Shown here: positions 52,603-62,100 of the stretch, one piece after another
Numbering within the stretch: the stretch's first letter is position 1
Layout of the letters: every line of letters starts with the position of its first letter
Origin: Pararhizobium_B sp963838155
GTDB lineage: Bacteria > Pseudomonadota > Alphaproteobacteria > Rhizobiales > Rhizobiaceae
Reading direction: 5' to 3'
Assembly: GCA_963838155.1 (NCBI GenBank)
Contig: CAWIQE010000004.1
Span: forward strand, 496,001 to 560,000
DNA: 64,000 nucleotides
The notes under the pieces: generated by a model
What the model was told of the DNA's origin: nothing
The model's database searches: none
What the model saw: only the letters and a program-made list of their open reading frames with translations
Position numbers and translations under genes: made by a program

Positions 52603-53640
52603 GTGGCTTCACTCGCGATCACTGTCGGCGACCCCGCCGGGATCGGTCCCGAAATCGTCGTGAAGGCCGTCGCCCGCTGTCGTGACCGATTGAAGGGCGA
52701 TGCCCTCCGATTGATCGTGGTCGGTTGCGCGGAAGCGCTCGACGTCGCCGCGGACCGTCTCGGCGAGCCCGCACTGGCCCGTCACGACGATCCGGACGCG
52801 GTTTCCGGCGCCGGCGTCATTCCCATCGAGCCCGATACCGGAGCGCCCGAGATCGGCGTCGTGAGCGCGGCGGCCGGACGTCACGCGTACCTGGCCATCG
52901 AGCGGGCGGTGGAACTGACGCTGGCCGGCAAGATCGACGGCATCGTCACGGCGCCGCTGAACAAGGAGGCGCTGAACCTTGCCGGCTATGCGTTCGCCGG
53001 ACACACCGACATGCTGGCCCATCTCACCGGCGTTTCGGGATCGGTGATGATGCTGGCGCATGGCGATTTCCGCGTCACGCACCTGACGACGCATGTCCCG
53101 CTCGCGGACGTTCCCAAGCTGTTGACGCCCGAACGGCTCAGCCACACGATCGACCTGACACTGGATGCGCTGAGGCGGCTCGGAATCGCATCGCCGCGCA
53201 TCGGCGTCGCCGCCCTCAATCCGCACGCCGGCGAGGGCGGGATCTTCGGCCGGCAGGATATCGAAGTCACCGCGCCGGTCGTGGAACGGTTTCGCAAGGA
53301 CGGTGTAGAGGTCGACGGCCCACTCCCGGGAGACACCGTCTTCGTCAAGCTGCGCGGCGGTCGCTACGACGCCGTCGTGGCCATGTACCACGATCAGGGG
53401 CACATTCCGGTCAAGCTCCTCGGATTCCATACGAATCCGGAAACCGGTGCCTGGGACGCGCTGAACGGTGTCAACGTCACGCTCGGCCTTCCCATCATTC
53501 GAACTTCGGTAGACCACGGAACCGCATTCGATATTGCGGGAACCGGTGCGGCCAATGCCGACAGCCTGGTCGAGGCGATCGACTACGCCGTCGCGCTTGC
53601 CGGCGCGCGCCGGACCGGCTCGGCCGCGGAGCAGGCATGA
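52603..53640 (+). CDS. PdxA-like 4-phospho-sugar-acid dehydrogenase
   Basis: The 345-residue protein has the PdxA start ASLAITVGDPAGIGPEIVVK, GHTDMLAHLTG, catalytic His/Asp regions and AMYHDQGHIPVKLLGF with HDQGH metal ligands. In the DUF1537 context it is the D-threonate/D-erythronate 4-phosphate dehydrogenase (PdxA2 type), giving dihydroxyacetone phosphate, rather than the vitamin B6 enzyme. GTG 52603 with AGGAGACACC is the start. TTGACA at 52517-52522 may be a separate promoter. Confidence 0.88.
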   Translation: MASLAITVGDPAGIGPEIVVKAVARCRDRLKGDALRLIVVGCAEALDVAADRLGEPALARHDDPDAVSGAGVIPIEPDTGAPEIGVVSAAAGRHAYLAIERAVELTLAGKIDGIVTAPLNKEALNLAGYAFAGHTDMLAHLTGVSGSVMMLAHGDFRVTHLTTHVPLADVPKLLTPERLSHTIDLTLDALRRLGIASPRIGVAALNPHAGEGGIFGRQDIEVTAPVVERFRKDGVEVDGPLPGDTVFVKLRGGRYDAVVAMYHDQGHIPVKLLGFHTNPETGAWDALNGVNVTLGLPIIRTSVDHGTAFDIAGTGAANADSLVEAIDYAVALAGARRTGSAAEQA

Positions 53641-55136
53641 GGGAGACAGAGATGCGCGACGAGGTACCATCCGGCGAAATGCTCGTGGACGGACGTTTTC
53701 GCAAGACCGGCGAGACGCGTCCCGTGGTCAGCCCGGCCACCGGCGAAGCATTCGCCGAGGTTGCGCTTGCGGACGAAGCGTTGACGCAGGAGGCCGTCGC
53801 GGCGGCCAGGCGCGCCCAGCCTGCATGGGGGGCGCTGGCGCCGCTCGAGCGTGCGGGCTACATGCGCAAGATTGCGGAAACGATCCGGGCCGGCGCGGAG
53901 ACCTATGCCCAGCTGATCGTGCGCGAGCAGGGAAAGCCGATCAACGAGGCCCGGGGGGAGGTGGCCGGCGCCGCGGAATTCTTCGACTTCTTCGCCGAAT
54001 ATGCCCGGCGCATACAGGGCGAGATCCTGCCTTCGGACCATGCCGGAGAGCAGATCTGGATCCAGCGCGTGCCGGTCGGCGTCGTCGGCGCGATCATTCC
54101 CTGGAACTATCCCTTCGCGCTCGTCGCCCGCAAGGTGGCGCCGGCGATGATCGCGGGAGATACGATCGTCCTGAAAAGTCACGAGGACACGCCGCTTTCC
54201 GCGCTGGCTATGGCTCGCATATTCCACGGTGCCGGCGTGCCAGCCGGCGTCGTCAACATTCTGACGGGCACCGGACCCGTCGTCGGCGAGGCGCTTTGCG
54301 CCAACGCCGATCTCGACCTGATCACGATGACCGGCAGCGTCCCGACCGGCAAGCGGATCATGGGGAACGCCGCCCGGAACCTTACGCCCGTATCGCTCGA
54401 ACTCGGCGGCAAGGCTCCGTTCATCGTCATGGCCGACAGCGACGTGGACCTTGCCGTGCGCTCGGCCGTCACGTCGCGCTACATGAATTGCGGCCAGGTC
54501 TGCATCTGCAACGAGCGGACCTATGTCGAACGGGCGGTCTACGACGAATTCGTGGAGAAGTTCGTCGATGCGAGCAAGGCGCTCCGGATCGGAGATCCGC
54601 TCGAAGACACGACCGACCTCGGGCCCAAGGTAAGCCTTGCCGAACTCGAGAAGGTGGAGAGGCGCGTCGCCGAGGCCGTCGAGCAGGGCGCGGAGATCCT
54701 CATCGGCGGCAACCGCCCGCAGCACCCGCCGCATGCGGGAGGCTTCTACTACAATCCGACGGTCATCACCGGCGTTCGGCCCGACATGTCGATCATGACG
54801 GACGAGATCTTCGGCCCGGTCGTGCCGATCATGCCCTTCGACACGTTCGACGAGGTCGTGGGGCACGCCAACCGAAGCCGCTACGGGCTTTCGGCGTATC
54901 TCTTCACCAACGACATCACGAAGATCATGCGCACGGTCAACGACGTCGCGTTCGGCGAGATCTACGTGAACCGCGTCGGCCCGGAGAGCCTGCAGGGCTT
55001 CCATGTCGGCTACCACGACAGCGGTCTGGGAGGCGACGACGGCAGCCACGGACTGGAGACGTATCTGCGCAAGAAGACCGTCTACATGAACTATTCCGGC
55101 GCGCCGACGAGCGCGCTGATGCCCTACGGGGGCTGA
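53637..55136 (+). CDS. aldehyde dehydrogenase (AldA/lactaldehyde-glycolaldehyde-like)
   Basis: The protein has about 499 residues (or 494 from ATG 53652, which has its own GGGAG). ALDH motifs are intact: GAIIPWNYPFALVARKVAPA, VSLELGGKAPF with the general-base Glu, and NCGQVCICNERT with the nucleophile Cys. The end YHDSGLGGDDGSHGLETYLR is AldA-like. It likely oxidises a short hydroxyaldehyde from the same pathway. Its start overlaps the PdxA-like stop (ATGA), so it is the same operon. Confidence 0.9.
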   Translation: MRETEMRDEVPSGEMLVDGRFRKTGETRPVVSPATGEAFAEVALADEALTQEAVAAARRAQPAWGALAPLERAGYMRKIAETIRAGAETYAQLIVREQGKPINEARGEVAGAAEFFDFFAEYARRIQGEILPSDHAGEQIWIQRVPVGVVGAIIPWNYPFALVARKVAPAMIAGDTIVLKSHEDTPLSALAMARIFHGAGVPAGVVNILTGTGPVVGEALCANADLDLITMTGSVPTGKRIMGNAARNLTPVSLELGGKAPFIVMADSDVDLAVRSAVTSRYMNCGQVCICNERTYVERAVYDEFVEKFVDASKALRIGDPLEDTTDLGPKVSLAELEKVERRVAEAVEQGAEILIGGNRPQHPPHAGGFYYNPTVITGVRPDMSIMTDEIFGPVVPIMPFDTFDEVVGHANRSRYGLSAYLFTNDITKIMRTVNDVAFGEIYVNRVGPESLQGFHVGYHDSGLGGDDGSHGLETYLRKKTVYMNYSGAPTSALMPYGG

Positions 55137-55177
55137 CAGGCTTCTATTAACCGATCGAAAACGGGAGGATATCAACC

Positions 55178-56321
55178 ATGAGACTACTGCATTCCATTGG
55201 ACTGGCCGCCGCGGCCGCCGTCCTGCTCGCTTCCCCGGCGCTCGCGCAGGAACTCGAAGAACATCCCGCCGGAGGCCGCCGCTCTGCTGGAGCCGTTGCC
55301 GATCTCGCCGACGGGCCAGGTCGTGCCGGGCTACCCGAATGGTGCGCCCGCTTCCTCGCCGGACGTCCTCAAGCTTTCCGACAAGGACATACAGGAACTG
55401 AAGTCGAAGAACTTCACCGCCGGCATAGTCATGCACACGATGGACGCGGGCTGGCCGACGCTCCAGGTCGCAGGCATCAAGACGACGCTGGCGAAGTACG
55501 GTATCAAGGTCGTCGCCGTGACCGACGCGAAGTTCGAGCCCGGCACGCAGATCAGCGATCTGGAACAGATGATCGCGCGCAAGCCCGACGTGATCTTCTC
55601 GATCCCGATCGATCCCGAGAGCGAGGCTACCGCCTACAAGAAGGCGTCGGCCGCCGGTATCAAGCTCGTGTTCATGGACAACGTTCCGAAGGGCATGGCG
55701 CCCGGCAAGGACTACCTGACCGTGGTCGCCTCCGACAACGAGAAGAACGCCTACTACGCGGCGCAGGAACTCGCCAAGGCGATCGACGGCAAGGGCGAGG
55801 TCGGCATCATCACGCTGGTCTACGACTACTACTATTCCGTCGCCGCCCGTAAGGTCGGTGCCGAGAAGGCCTTCAAGGAGCATCCGGGCATCAAGCTCGT
55901 GGGCGTCGGGACGTTCGCCACGCCTGAAAAAGCGTACGGCGTCGCGACTGCGATGCTGACGGCCCATCCGGACCTGAAGGGCATCTTCGTGGCCTGGGAC
56001 ACGCCCGCGCAGCAGGTGGTGGCCGCAGCCAAGACGCTCGGCCGCAAGATCATCGTCACCACGAACGATCTCGCGCAGGACAGCGCCCTGAACGTCGCTC
56101 GCGGCGACTTCCTCGCCGTCGGCGCGCAGCGCCCCTACGATCAGGGCGTCACGGAGGCGAAGGCCGCGGCCGTCGGTCTCCTGGGCAGGAAAGTCCCGCC
56201 CTACATCGAGGTTCCGACCCTCAGGGTGAAGAAGCTCGATCTCCTGAGCGCGCTGGAGCTGGTGACCAAGGAGCCGGCGCCGAAAACGGTTGTCGATCTC
56301 TGCAACGGCGAATGCTATTGA
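55178..56321 (+). pseudogene. sugar ABC substrate-binding protein, frameshifted after the signal peptide
   Basis: The signal peptide MRLLHSIGLAAAAAVLLASP with ALAQ is in one frame from ATG 55178, while the mature protein (NIPPEAAALLEPLP..., KNFTAGIVMHTMDAGWPTLQ, VVASDNEKNAYYAAQELAKA) runs in the next frame to 56321. The shift falls at 55247-55256; deleting one base there gives AQESKNIPP in one frame. It belongs to the periplasmic-binding class 4 (RbsB-like). As read it would not be exported properly; a sequencing error is possible as the rest of the gene is intact. Confidence 0.85.
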
Positions 56322-56330
56322 GGCATGTGC

Positions 56331-56359
56331 GTGACGACGGCCTTCGCGGCCGTCGTCAC
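56331..56359 (+). terminator. strong hairpin between binding-protein and ATPase genes
   Basis: Arms GTGACGACGGCC/GGCCGTCGTCAC (12 bp) enclose loop TTCGC. It has no T-tract and lies 9 bp after the binding-protein stop. Such hairpins commonly protect the 3' end of the binding-protein mRNA and damp expression of the membrane parts. Confidence 0.6.
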
Positions 56360-56376
56360 GATCAGGTCGATGGAAA

Positions 56377-57957
56377 ATGACAGGTTCCGATCCGAACAGG
56401 CCGGCGAACGCGCACCCGCTCGTCGAGATGAAAAACATCGTCAAGCGCTTCGGACCGGTGGAAGTGCTGCGGGACGTCAGTTTCGACGTCCGTCCGGGTG
56501 AGGTCCACGCGCTCCTGGGCGGCAACGGAGCGGGCAAGTCCACCCTCATGAAGATCCTGATGGGCGTGCATCGCGCCGATTCGGGGCGGATTCTCGTCGA
56601 CGGCGACGAGGTCACGCCGACCGACGTCGGTGCCTCGCTGGGGCGTGGCGTGGCGATGATCTTCCAGGAGCTCAGCCTGCTGCCCAACCTGAACGTCGCA
56701 GAAAACATCTTCTTCGGCCGGGAACCGGTGAAAAGCGGTTTCCGGATCGACCGCCGCGCGGTTCGCAAGAAGGCGGGCGAGCTGCTGGCGGGACACGGAT
56801 TTTCCATTCCGGTCGACGCCACCATCGAAAGCCTGCCCTTCGCGCAGCGGCAGGTCGTCGAAATCGTGCGCGCCGCTTCCTTCGGGGCGCGGGTGCTGGT
56901 CATGGACGAGCCGACTTCGGCGCTGACGGCGCGCGAGGAGGAAAAGCTCTTCGAACTGATCGGGCAGCTCACGAAGCGCGGCAACGGGATCGTCTACATC
57001 AGCCATCGCATGGGAGAGATCATGCGCGTGGCCGATCGCGTCACGGTCCTTCGTGACGGGCGCAGCAGTGTCCCGATCCCCATCGCCGAGGTGCGCGTCG
57101 ACGACATATCCAGGCAGATGAGCAGTACGGCGCGCGCGGTCGAGGCGGTCGGCCCGGCGCCCGCTTCGAGGGCTGTCGTCGATCCCGATGGACCGCCGGT
57201 GCTGCGCCTGGAGAATTTCGGCACGGCGCGTACGTTGAGGGACATCAGTCTGGCGGTGATGCCCGGGGAGATCGTGGGCGTCGCCGGCCTGGTGGGGTCG
57301 GGACGTTCGACGCTCTGCAAGGCCGTCGCCGGCCTCCTTCCGGACGCCAGGGGAACCGTCGAGGTGGAAGGCCGCGGCGTTCGGCCGGGCAGGCCCTCGG
57401 CGCTGCTCGGAAAGGGCATCGGGTTCGTTCCCGAGGATCGGCGGCTCGAGGGCCTGGTGACCGACCATTCGCTGGAGGCCAACGTCGCGCTACCCAACCT
57501 CGGACGCGTCTCGAGCGGGGGTACCCTCGGGATGGTGTGGCGCAACCGGGTGCGCGCGCTCTTCGAATTCGGCACTGCCGACCTGGCGCTGGTCGCCCGG
57601 AGCCCCTCGCAGCCGGCGGCCGAACTGAGCGGCGGCAACCAGCAGAAGGTCGTGGTCGGCAAATGGCTCGCCGGAAAGCCGCGGCTCCTGATCCTCGACG
57701 AGCCCACGGCCGGCGTCGACATCCGCGCGAAGGCGGACATGGCGGCGGCACTCAGAAAGGCGGCGGCGGAGGATGGCGTCGGCATCCTGATCGTCAACTC
57801 GGAACTGGATGAAATGACCATGCTCTGCGACCGGATCCTGATCATGGAGCGCGGGCGGCTGACCGGCAGCGCGCCGGCGGGGATCGAGCCAGCCGGGCTG
57901 CAGGCCATTCTCCTCGGAGGCAACACCGAGTCCACGGAAAGACGGAAAGTTCAATGA
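56377..57957 (+). CDS. sugar ABC transporter ATP-binding protein (RbsA-like)
   Basis: The 526-residue protein has two ABC domains. The first has Walker A LLGGNGAGKSTLMK and LVMDEPTSALT, the second keeps signature ELSGGNQQKVVVGKWLA and LLILDEPTAGVDI but a degenerate Walker A (GLVGSGRSTL), the usual RbsA/MglA/AraG pattern. It energises uptake of a sugar or polyol. It overlaps the permease gene by 4 bp. Confidence 0.93.
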   Translation: MTGSDPNRPANAHPLVEMKNIVKRFGPVEVLRDVSFDVRPGEVHALLGGNGAGKSTLMKILMGVHRADSGRILVDGDEVTPTDVGASLGRGVAMIFQELSLLPNLNVAENIFFGREPVKSGFRIDRRAVRKKAGELLAGHGFSIPVDATIESLPFAQRQVVEIVRAASFGARVLVMDEPTSALTAREEEKLFELIGQLTKRGNGIVYISHRMGEIMRVADRVTVLRDGRSSVPIPIAEVRVDDISRQMSSTARAVEAVGPAPASRAVVDPDGPPVLRLENFGTARTLRDISLAVMPGEIVGVAGLVGSGRSTLCKAVAGLLPDARGTVEVEGRGVRPGRPSALLGKGIGFVPEDRRLEGLVTDHSLEANVALPNLGRVSSGGTLGMVWRNRVRALFEFGTADLALVARSPSQPAAELSGGNQQKVVVGKWLAGKPRLLILDEPTAGVDIRAKADMAAALRKAAAEDGVGILIVNSELDEMTMLCDRILIMERGRLTGSAPAGIEPAGLQAILLGGNTESTERRKVQ

Positions 57958-58913
57958 GCGACGCATCCCGATTCGAAAAGCCTGGCCGGAACGCCGCCGT
58001 CGTGACGTTCCTTCGCGACCACGTAACCTACGTCATCTTCGGGCTCGTCACGCTCTACTTCGTGTTCACCGCACCGAGCTTCGCCTCGGTCACGACGGCC
58101 GAAGCCATCCTGAGGATCACGGCGATCGTCTCGATCATGGCGGTGGGCATGACGTTCGTGATCATTTCGGCCGAGATCGATCTCTCCGTCGGATCGATGG
58201 CCAGCCTGTCCGGCATGATCGGCGCGCTGATGCTCCAGGCGGGGTTAGGCTGGATCCCGGCAATCCTCTTGACGCTCGCCTTCGGCGGCGTGGTCGGCGC
58301 CTTCTCGGGGTTGCTCGTGACCTGGCTGCGGATTCCGTCCTTCCTGGTCACGCTCGGAATGCTGTCGATCCTTTCGGGCGTCGCGCTGACGATCACGGGT
58401 ACGCGGCCGGTCCCGATCGTGTCGAACGACTTCACCCAGACGCTGTGGGACGGATCGGTCGTCGGCGTGCCGGTACCGATCATATGGACGGCGGTGATCG
58501 CGATAGCCGGCTTCTACGTGCTTCACCTCACGCCGCTCGGCAAACGGGTCTTCGCGACCGGGGGCAACGTCGTGGCGGCCCGCTTTTCCGGCGTGCGGAC
58601 CAACCGGATCAAGCTGCTCGCCTTCACGCTCTCGGGCGTCACGGCTTCGCTTGCCGGGCTGATACTGGCGGCGCGCAGCACGGCGGGCAATCCCAGTCTC
58701 GGGGCCGGCCTGGAACTCGACGTGATCGCGGCGGTGATCATAGGAGGCACGAGCCTCTTCGGCGGCCGCGGCAGCATCATCGGTTCGGTGGTCGGCGCGA
58801 TCTTCATCGGGATCGTCGGGTTCGGCCTGCTGGTCATGGGCTTTTCCACGTCCATCCAGGAAATCATCAAGGGCGCGATCATCATCGGTGCCGTCGCCCT
58901 CGCGCGACGCTGA
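57954..58913 (+). CDS. sugar ABC transporter permease (RbsC-like)
   Basis: The 319-residue protein has about ten helices and the BPD_transp_2 signatures FVIISAEIDLSVGSMASLSG and AAVIIGGTSLFGGRGSIIGS. It forms the membrane channel with the ATPase before it (ATGA-type 4-bp overlap). Confidence 0.93.
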   Translation: MSDASRFEKPGRNAAVVTFLRDHVTYVIFGLVTLYFVFTAPSFASVTTAEAILRITAIVSIMAVGMTFVIISAEIDLSVGSMASLSGMIGALMLQAGLGWIPAILLTLAFGGVVGAFSGLLVTWLRIPSFLVTLGMLSILSGVALTITGTRPVPIVSNDFTQTLWDGSVVGVPVPIIWTAVIAIAGFYVLHLTPLGKRVFATGGNVVAARFSGVRTNRIKLLAFTLSGVTASLAGLILAARSTAGNPSLGAGLELDVIAAVIIGGTSLFGGRGSIIGSVVGAIFIGIVGFGLLVMGFSTSIQEIIKGAIIIGAVALARR

Positions 58914-58932
58914 CGGATCGGGAGGAAGAGCC

Positions 58933-59766
58933 GTGACGAAATGGAGGATGGCCTACCACGCCAATTGCTGGGGACCGCTCGGCGGCGACCCTGTCGGCGT
59001 TACCTCGATCAGCCAGCTGACCTACAGGACTTTCGGGGACATGGCCAAGGCCGCGTCCGACATCGCGGAAGCGGGTTACGAGGGGATCGAATTCTTCGAC
59101 GGCAACGTGCTGGACGGGTGGGACGACGGCTACAAATCCATGCGCCGGCTCCTCGACGAGACGAAGCTCTCCCTCGTCGCCGTCTATACCGGCGGCAATT
59201 TCATCTTTCAGGACGTTCTCGGGGAAGAGTTGTCCCGTGTGGAGAAGGCCGCGGAAGCCGCCGAGGCGCTCGGAGCCGAGCATCTCGTGGTCGGCGGCGG
59301 CGCGCGGCGCTTCGACGGCACACGGGAAAAGGACTACGACGACCTTGCCCGCGTGCTCGACGGCATCGATGCGGCCGCCCGGAAACGGGGCCTGGTGGCC
59401 CACTACCACCCGCATCTTTCGACGATCGTCGAGGGACCCGACGAGGTGCGCAAAATCTTCGCAAAGACCGGCATCGGTTTCTGCCCCGACACCGCTCATC
59501 TCGCGGCGGCAGGCGGCGACGCGGCCGCCATGGTTCGCGAACATGCCGACCGCATCACCTACGTCCACCTGAAAGGCTTGCGGCGCGAGCCCTTCGCCTT
59601 CGTACCCGTCGGCCAGGGCGATTGCGACAACGCCGCCGTCATCGCAGCCCTCAAGGACATCGGCTACGAGGGCTGGATCTGCAACGAACTCGACAGCTGG
59701 CCGGACCCTGCGGGCGGGGCCCGGGAGAGCCTGGATTTCGTCAATTCCGAGGCCGCCAGAACCTGA
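58933..59766 (+). CDS. sugar phosphate isomerase/epimerase-type TIM-barrel protein
   Basis: The 277-residue protein has AP endonuclease family 2 / xylose isomerase-like features: EAGYEGIEFFDG, VAHYHPHLSTIVE (metal His), GFCPDTAHLAAAGGD (Asp/His) and YVHLKGLR. GTG 58933 with GGAGGAAGAG is the start. It likely isomerises a keto-sugar or inositol-like intermediate imported by the ABC system. Confidence 0.85.
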   Translation: MTKWRMAYHANCWGPLGGDPVGVTSISQLTYRTFGDMAKAASDIAEAGYEGIEFFDGNVLDGWDDGYKSMRRLLDETKLSLVAVYTGGNFIFQDVLGEELSRVEKAAEAAEALGAEHLVVGGGARRFDGTREKDYDDLARVLDGIDAAARKRGLVAHYHPHLSTIVEGPDEVRKIFAKTGIGFCPDTAHLAAAGGDAAAMVREHADRITYVHLKGLRREPFAFVPVGQGDCDNAAVIAALKDIGYEGWICNELDSWPDPAGGARESLDFVNSEAART

Positions 59767-59818
59767 CGCCCGAGTGCGGATCCGGGATGCCAAACGGAAA
59801 CCCGGGAGGAGAAACGAC

Positions 59819-60460
59819 ATGGCAGACACGTTCTTCACGCCTCGTCAGCGCGCGACGGTGGAGGCCGCGATGGCCCGCATCATCCCGACCGACGAGACGC
59901 CCGGCGCACGGGAAGCCGGCTGCGTCGCCTTCGTCGATCGCTATCTGTCCGGAATCGGTTTCATCTACGCGAAACCCGACGGTTCGGGTTTCGAGGACCT
60001 GAAGGGAAGGGCGGCCGAAGCCTGGGGTCGCCGCATCGAGATCATGCGGCAACGGTATGCGGACGGGATCCTAGACCTCGAAACGCGCGCGCAGGACATG
60101 TTCTCCGCCGATTTCGCGGACCTTGCGCCCGAGCGGCAGGACATCGTCCTCAAAGCGGTCGAGGAAGAGGAAGCCTCGGGAGGGGATGCCGCCGCCTCCG
60201 AGGGTAGCGACGAGCCCGCCCTGCAGCAGACGTCGACCGAAGTCGATCTCGGCTTCTTCTCCCTGCTCGTCGCCCACACCCGGCAAGGCTTCTATTCCGA
60301 CCCGGTCTATGGCGGCAACAGGGACCGGATGGGCTGGAAGGCCATCGGTTTCGACGGTCCCCGCTCGCTCGCTGACGTTCACGCGGGTCGCTACACGACC
60401 TTGCAGTATTTCGCCGCGGGAGAAGCGGAAAAGCTGAAGGAGTTCCACGATGGCCTCTAA
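59819..60460 (+). CDS. gluconate 2-dehydrogenase subunit 3 family protein
   Basis: The 213-residue protein begins FFTPRQRATVEAAMARIIPT and DETPGAREAGCVAFVDRYL, the family signature, and ends with RQGFYSDPVYGGNRDRMGWK and the GFDGPRSLADV tail. Subunit 3 partners the GMC flavoprotein. No twin-arginine leader is seen, unlike some homologues. GGGAGGAGAAACGAC precedes ATG 59819. It overlaps the GMC gene by 11 bp. Confidence 0.9.
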   Translation: MADTFFTPRQRATVEAAMARIIPTDETPGAREAGCVAFVDRYLSGIGFIYAKPDGSGFEDLKGRAAEAWGRRIEIMRQRYADGILDLETRAQDMFSADFADLAPERQDIVLKAVEEEEASGGDAAASEGSDEPALQQTSTEVDLGFFSLLVAHTRQGFYSDPVYGGNRDRMGWKAIGFDGPRSLADVHAGRYTTLQYFAAGEAEKLKEFHDGL

Positions 60461-62087
60461 GCCGGAACGGGCCGAAGTCGTCATCATCGGGGCAGGGGCG
60501 TCGGGTGCGGCCGCGGCAAAGGTCCTCTGCGAAGCGGGTATCAAGGTGGTAGCCCTGGAAAAGGGGCCGTGGCGGCAGAAAGAGAGCTTCGGCGGCGACG
60601 AGCTCGCAAACGTCAACCGCTACAATCTCTGGCCCGATCCCATGCTCAACCCGAGGACCTGGCGGGAAACGGCGGCGGACAAGGCCAAGGTGAGCCTGTT
60701 CTGTCCCGTGCCGCAGATGGTCGGCGGGGGGACGGTCCATTGGCAGGGCTGGCTGCCGCGCTTCACGGAAAACGACTTCCGGCTCCGGACGATCGCGGGC
60801 GACCTCCCGGGGGCGAGCCTCGCCGACTGGCCGATCACCTACGACGAGCTGGAGCCGTACTATCTCAAGGTGGAGTGGGCCTTCGGCGTTTCCGGCGAGG
60901 CGGGGGCCAACAGGTTCGAGTCCCGCCGCTCGGGCGGCTATCCCTGTCCGCCGATGCCGGTATCGCGCTACGTCGAGAAATTCCACGCGGGGTGCAGCGC
61001 GCTCGGCTGGAATTCCTTTCCGCTGCCCCAGGCCGCCCTTTCGCGTCCCTTCAACGGGCGCAGGGCGACCGTCGTCAGTGCCTTCGCGCAGCAGCATGGC
61101 GACCCGACGGGAACGCGTTCCTCGGCGCTCAACGTCTTCGTGCCGGACGCGCTTGCCAGCGGCAACTACGAACTGCGGCCGGAATGCATCGTGCGCGAAC
61201 TGGTCCTCGACGGACGCGGCCGCGTCAAGGCCGCCGTCTACGAGGACGGGAACGGCGACGTCGTCGAGCAGGAAGGCGATCTTTTCATCCTGGCCTGCGG
61301 AGCGGTCGAGACCGCGCGCCTCCTGCTCCTGTCGAAGTCGGCAAGGTTCCCCAAAGGGCTGGCGAACGGAAGCGACCTCGTCGGCCGCAACGTCACCTTC
61401 CACGAATATTCCGCCGCCGTCGGCACCTACGAGGATCCGGTCTACGCATGGGCGGGAGGCGGGTATGTCAGCGCGTCCACCTTCGAGCACTACGAGCATG
61501 ACGAGGCGAGGGGATTCGTCTCGGGAGGGCACCTGGCGGTGGCCGGCGTGGGGATTCCGCTTCCGATCAACTGGCATCTGCCAGGTGCGCCTACCTGGGG
61601 AGCGGAAGCGAAGCGGATCGATCGCGACTATTTCAACCATTCGCTCGCCGTCGCCATGGTGCTGCACGACATGCCGCAGCACGACAACCGCGTCGACCTC
61701 GACGACGAAGTGGTCGATGCCTGGGGCCTTCCGGTCGCGCGCATCACGCTGAAGCCACATAGGAACGACATCGACCAGGGCCGCTATCTCATCGATCGCG
61801 GCGCCGACATTCTGGAAGCGAGCGGCGCATCTAACGTTCGAAAGGTCTATGCCGACAGGATAACGGGCAACTGCTCCCACCAGCACGGTACGGCCCGCAT
61901 GGGAGACGATCCCGCGACGTCCGTGCTCGACAGGTGGTGCCGGGCCCACGAGGTCGAAAATCTCTATGCGGTCGACGGCTCGCCGTTTCCGACGGCGACC
62001 GGTGCAAATCCGACTCTCACGATCATGGCGAATGCCTGGAGGGTCGCCGAAAGGATCGTTCGGGAGCGCGGCAACGTCACTGCCTGA
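60450..62087 (+). CDS. GMC family oxidoreductase (flavoprotein dehydrogenase)
   Basis: The 545-residue protein has the FAD motif VVIIGAGASGAAAAKVLCEA, MVGGGTVHWQGWLPRF, LFILACGAVETARLLLLS and the C-terminal active-site NCSHQHGTARMGDDPATSVL and VDGSPFPTATGANPTLTIM. It is the large subunit of a gluconate/sorbitol 2-dehydrogenase-like complex that oxidises a sugar or polyol. It closes the operon and is convergent with the SDR gene 13 bp away. Confidence 0.93.
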   Translation: MASKPERAEVVIIGAGASGAAAAKVLCEAGIKVVALEKGPWRQKESFGGDELANVNRYNLWPDPMLNPRTWRETAADKAKVSLFCPVPQMVGGGTVHWQGWLPRFTENDFRLRTIAGDLPGASLADWPITYDELEPYYLKVEWAFGVSGEAGANRFESRRSGGYPCPPMPVSRYVEKFHAGCSALGWNSFPLPQAALSRPFNGRRATVVSAFAQQHGDPTGTRSSALNVFVPDALASGNYELRPECIVRELVLDGRGRVKAAVYEDGNGDVVEQEGDLFILACGAVETARLLLLSKSARFPKGLANGSDLVGRNVTFHEYSAAVGTYEDPVYAWAGGGYVSASTFEHYEHDEARGFVSGGHLAVAGVGIPLPINWHLPGAPTWGAEAKRIDRDYFNHSLAVAMVLHDMPQHDNRVDLDDEVVDAWGLPVARITLKPHRNDIDQGRYLIDRGADILEASGASNVRKVYADRITGNCSHQHGTARMGDDPATSVLDRWCRAHEVENLYAVDGSPFPTATGANPTLTIMANAWRVAERIVRERGNVTA

Positions 62088-62100
62088 AAAGGCTTTGACG

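Noticed and set aside
52603..53640. Vitamin B6 enzyme PdxA
   Set aside because: The pairing with a DUF1537 kinase and sugar genes argues for the acid-sugar phosphate dehydrogenase role instead.
53583..56984. Minus-strand open frame of 1133 codons
   Set aside because: It is antisense to the ALDH, binding-protein and ATPase genes, has low-complexity Arg/Asp/His composition and no domain; it reflects high GC.
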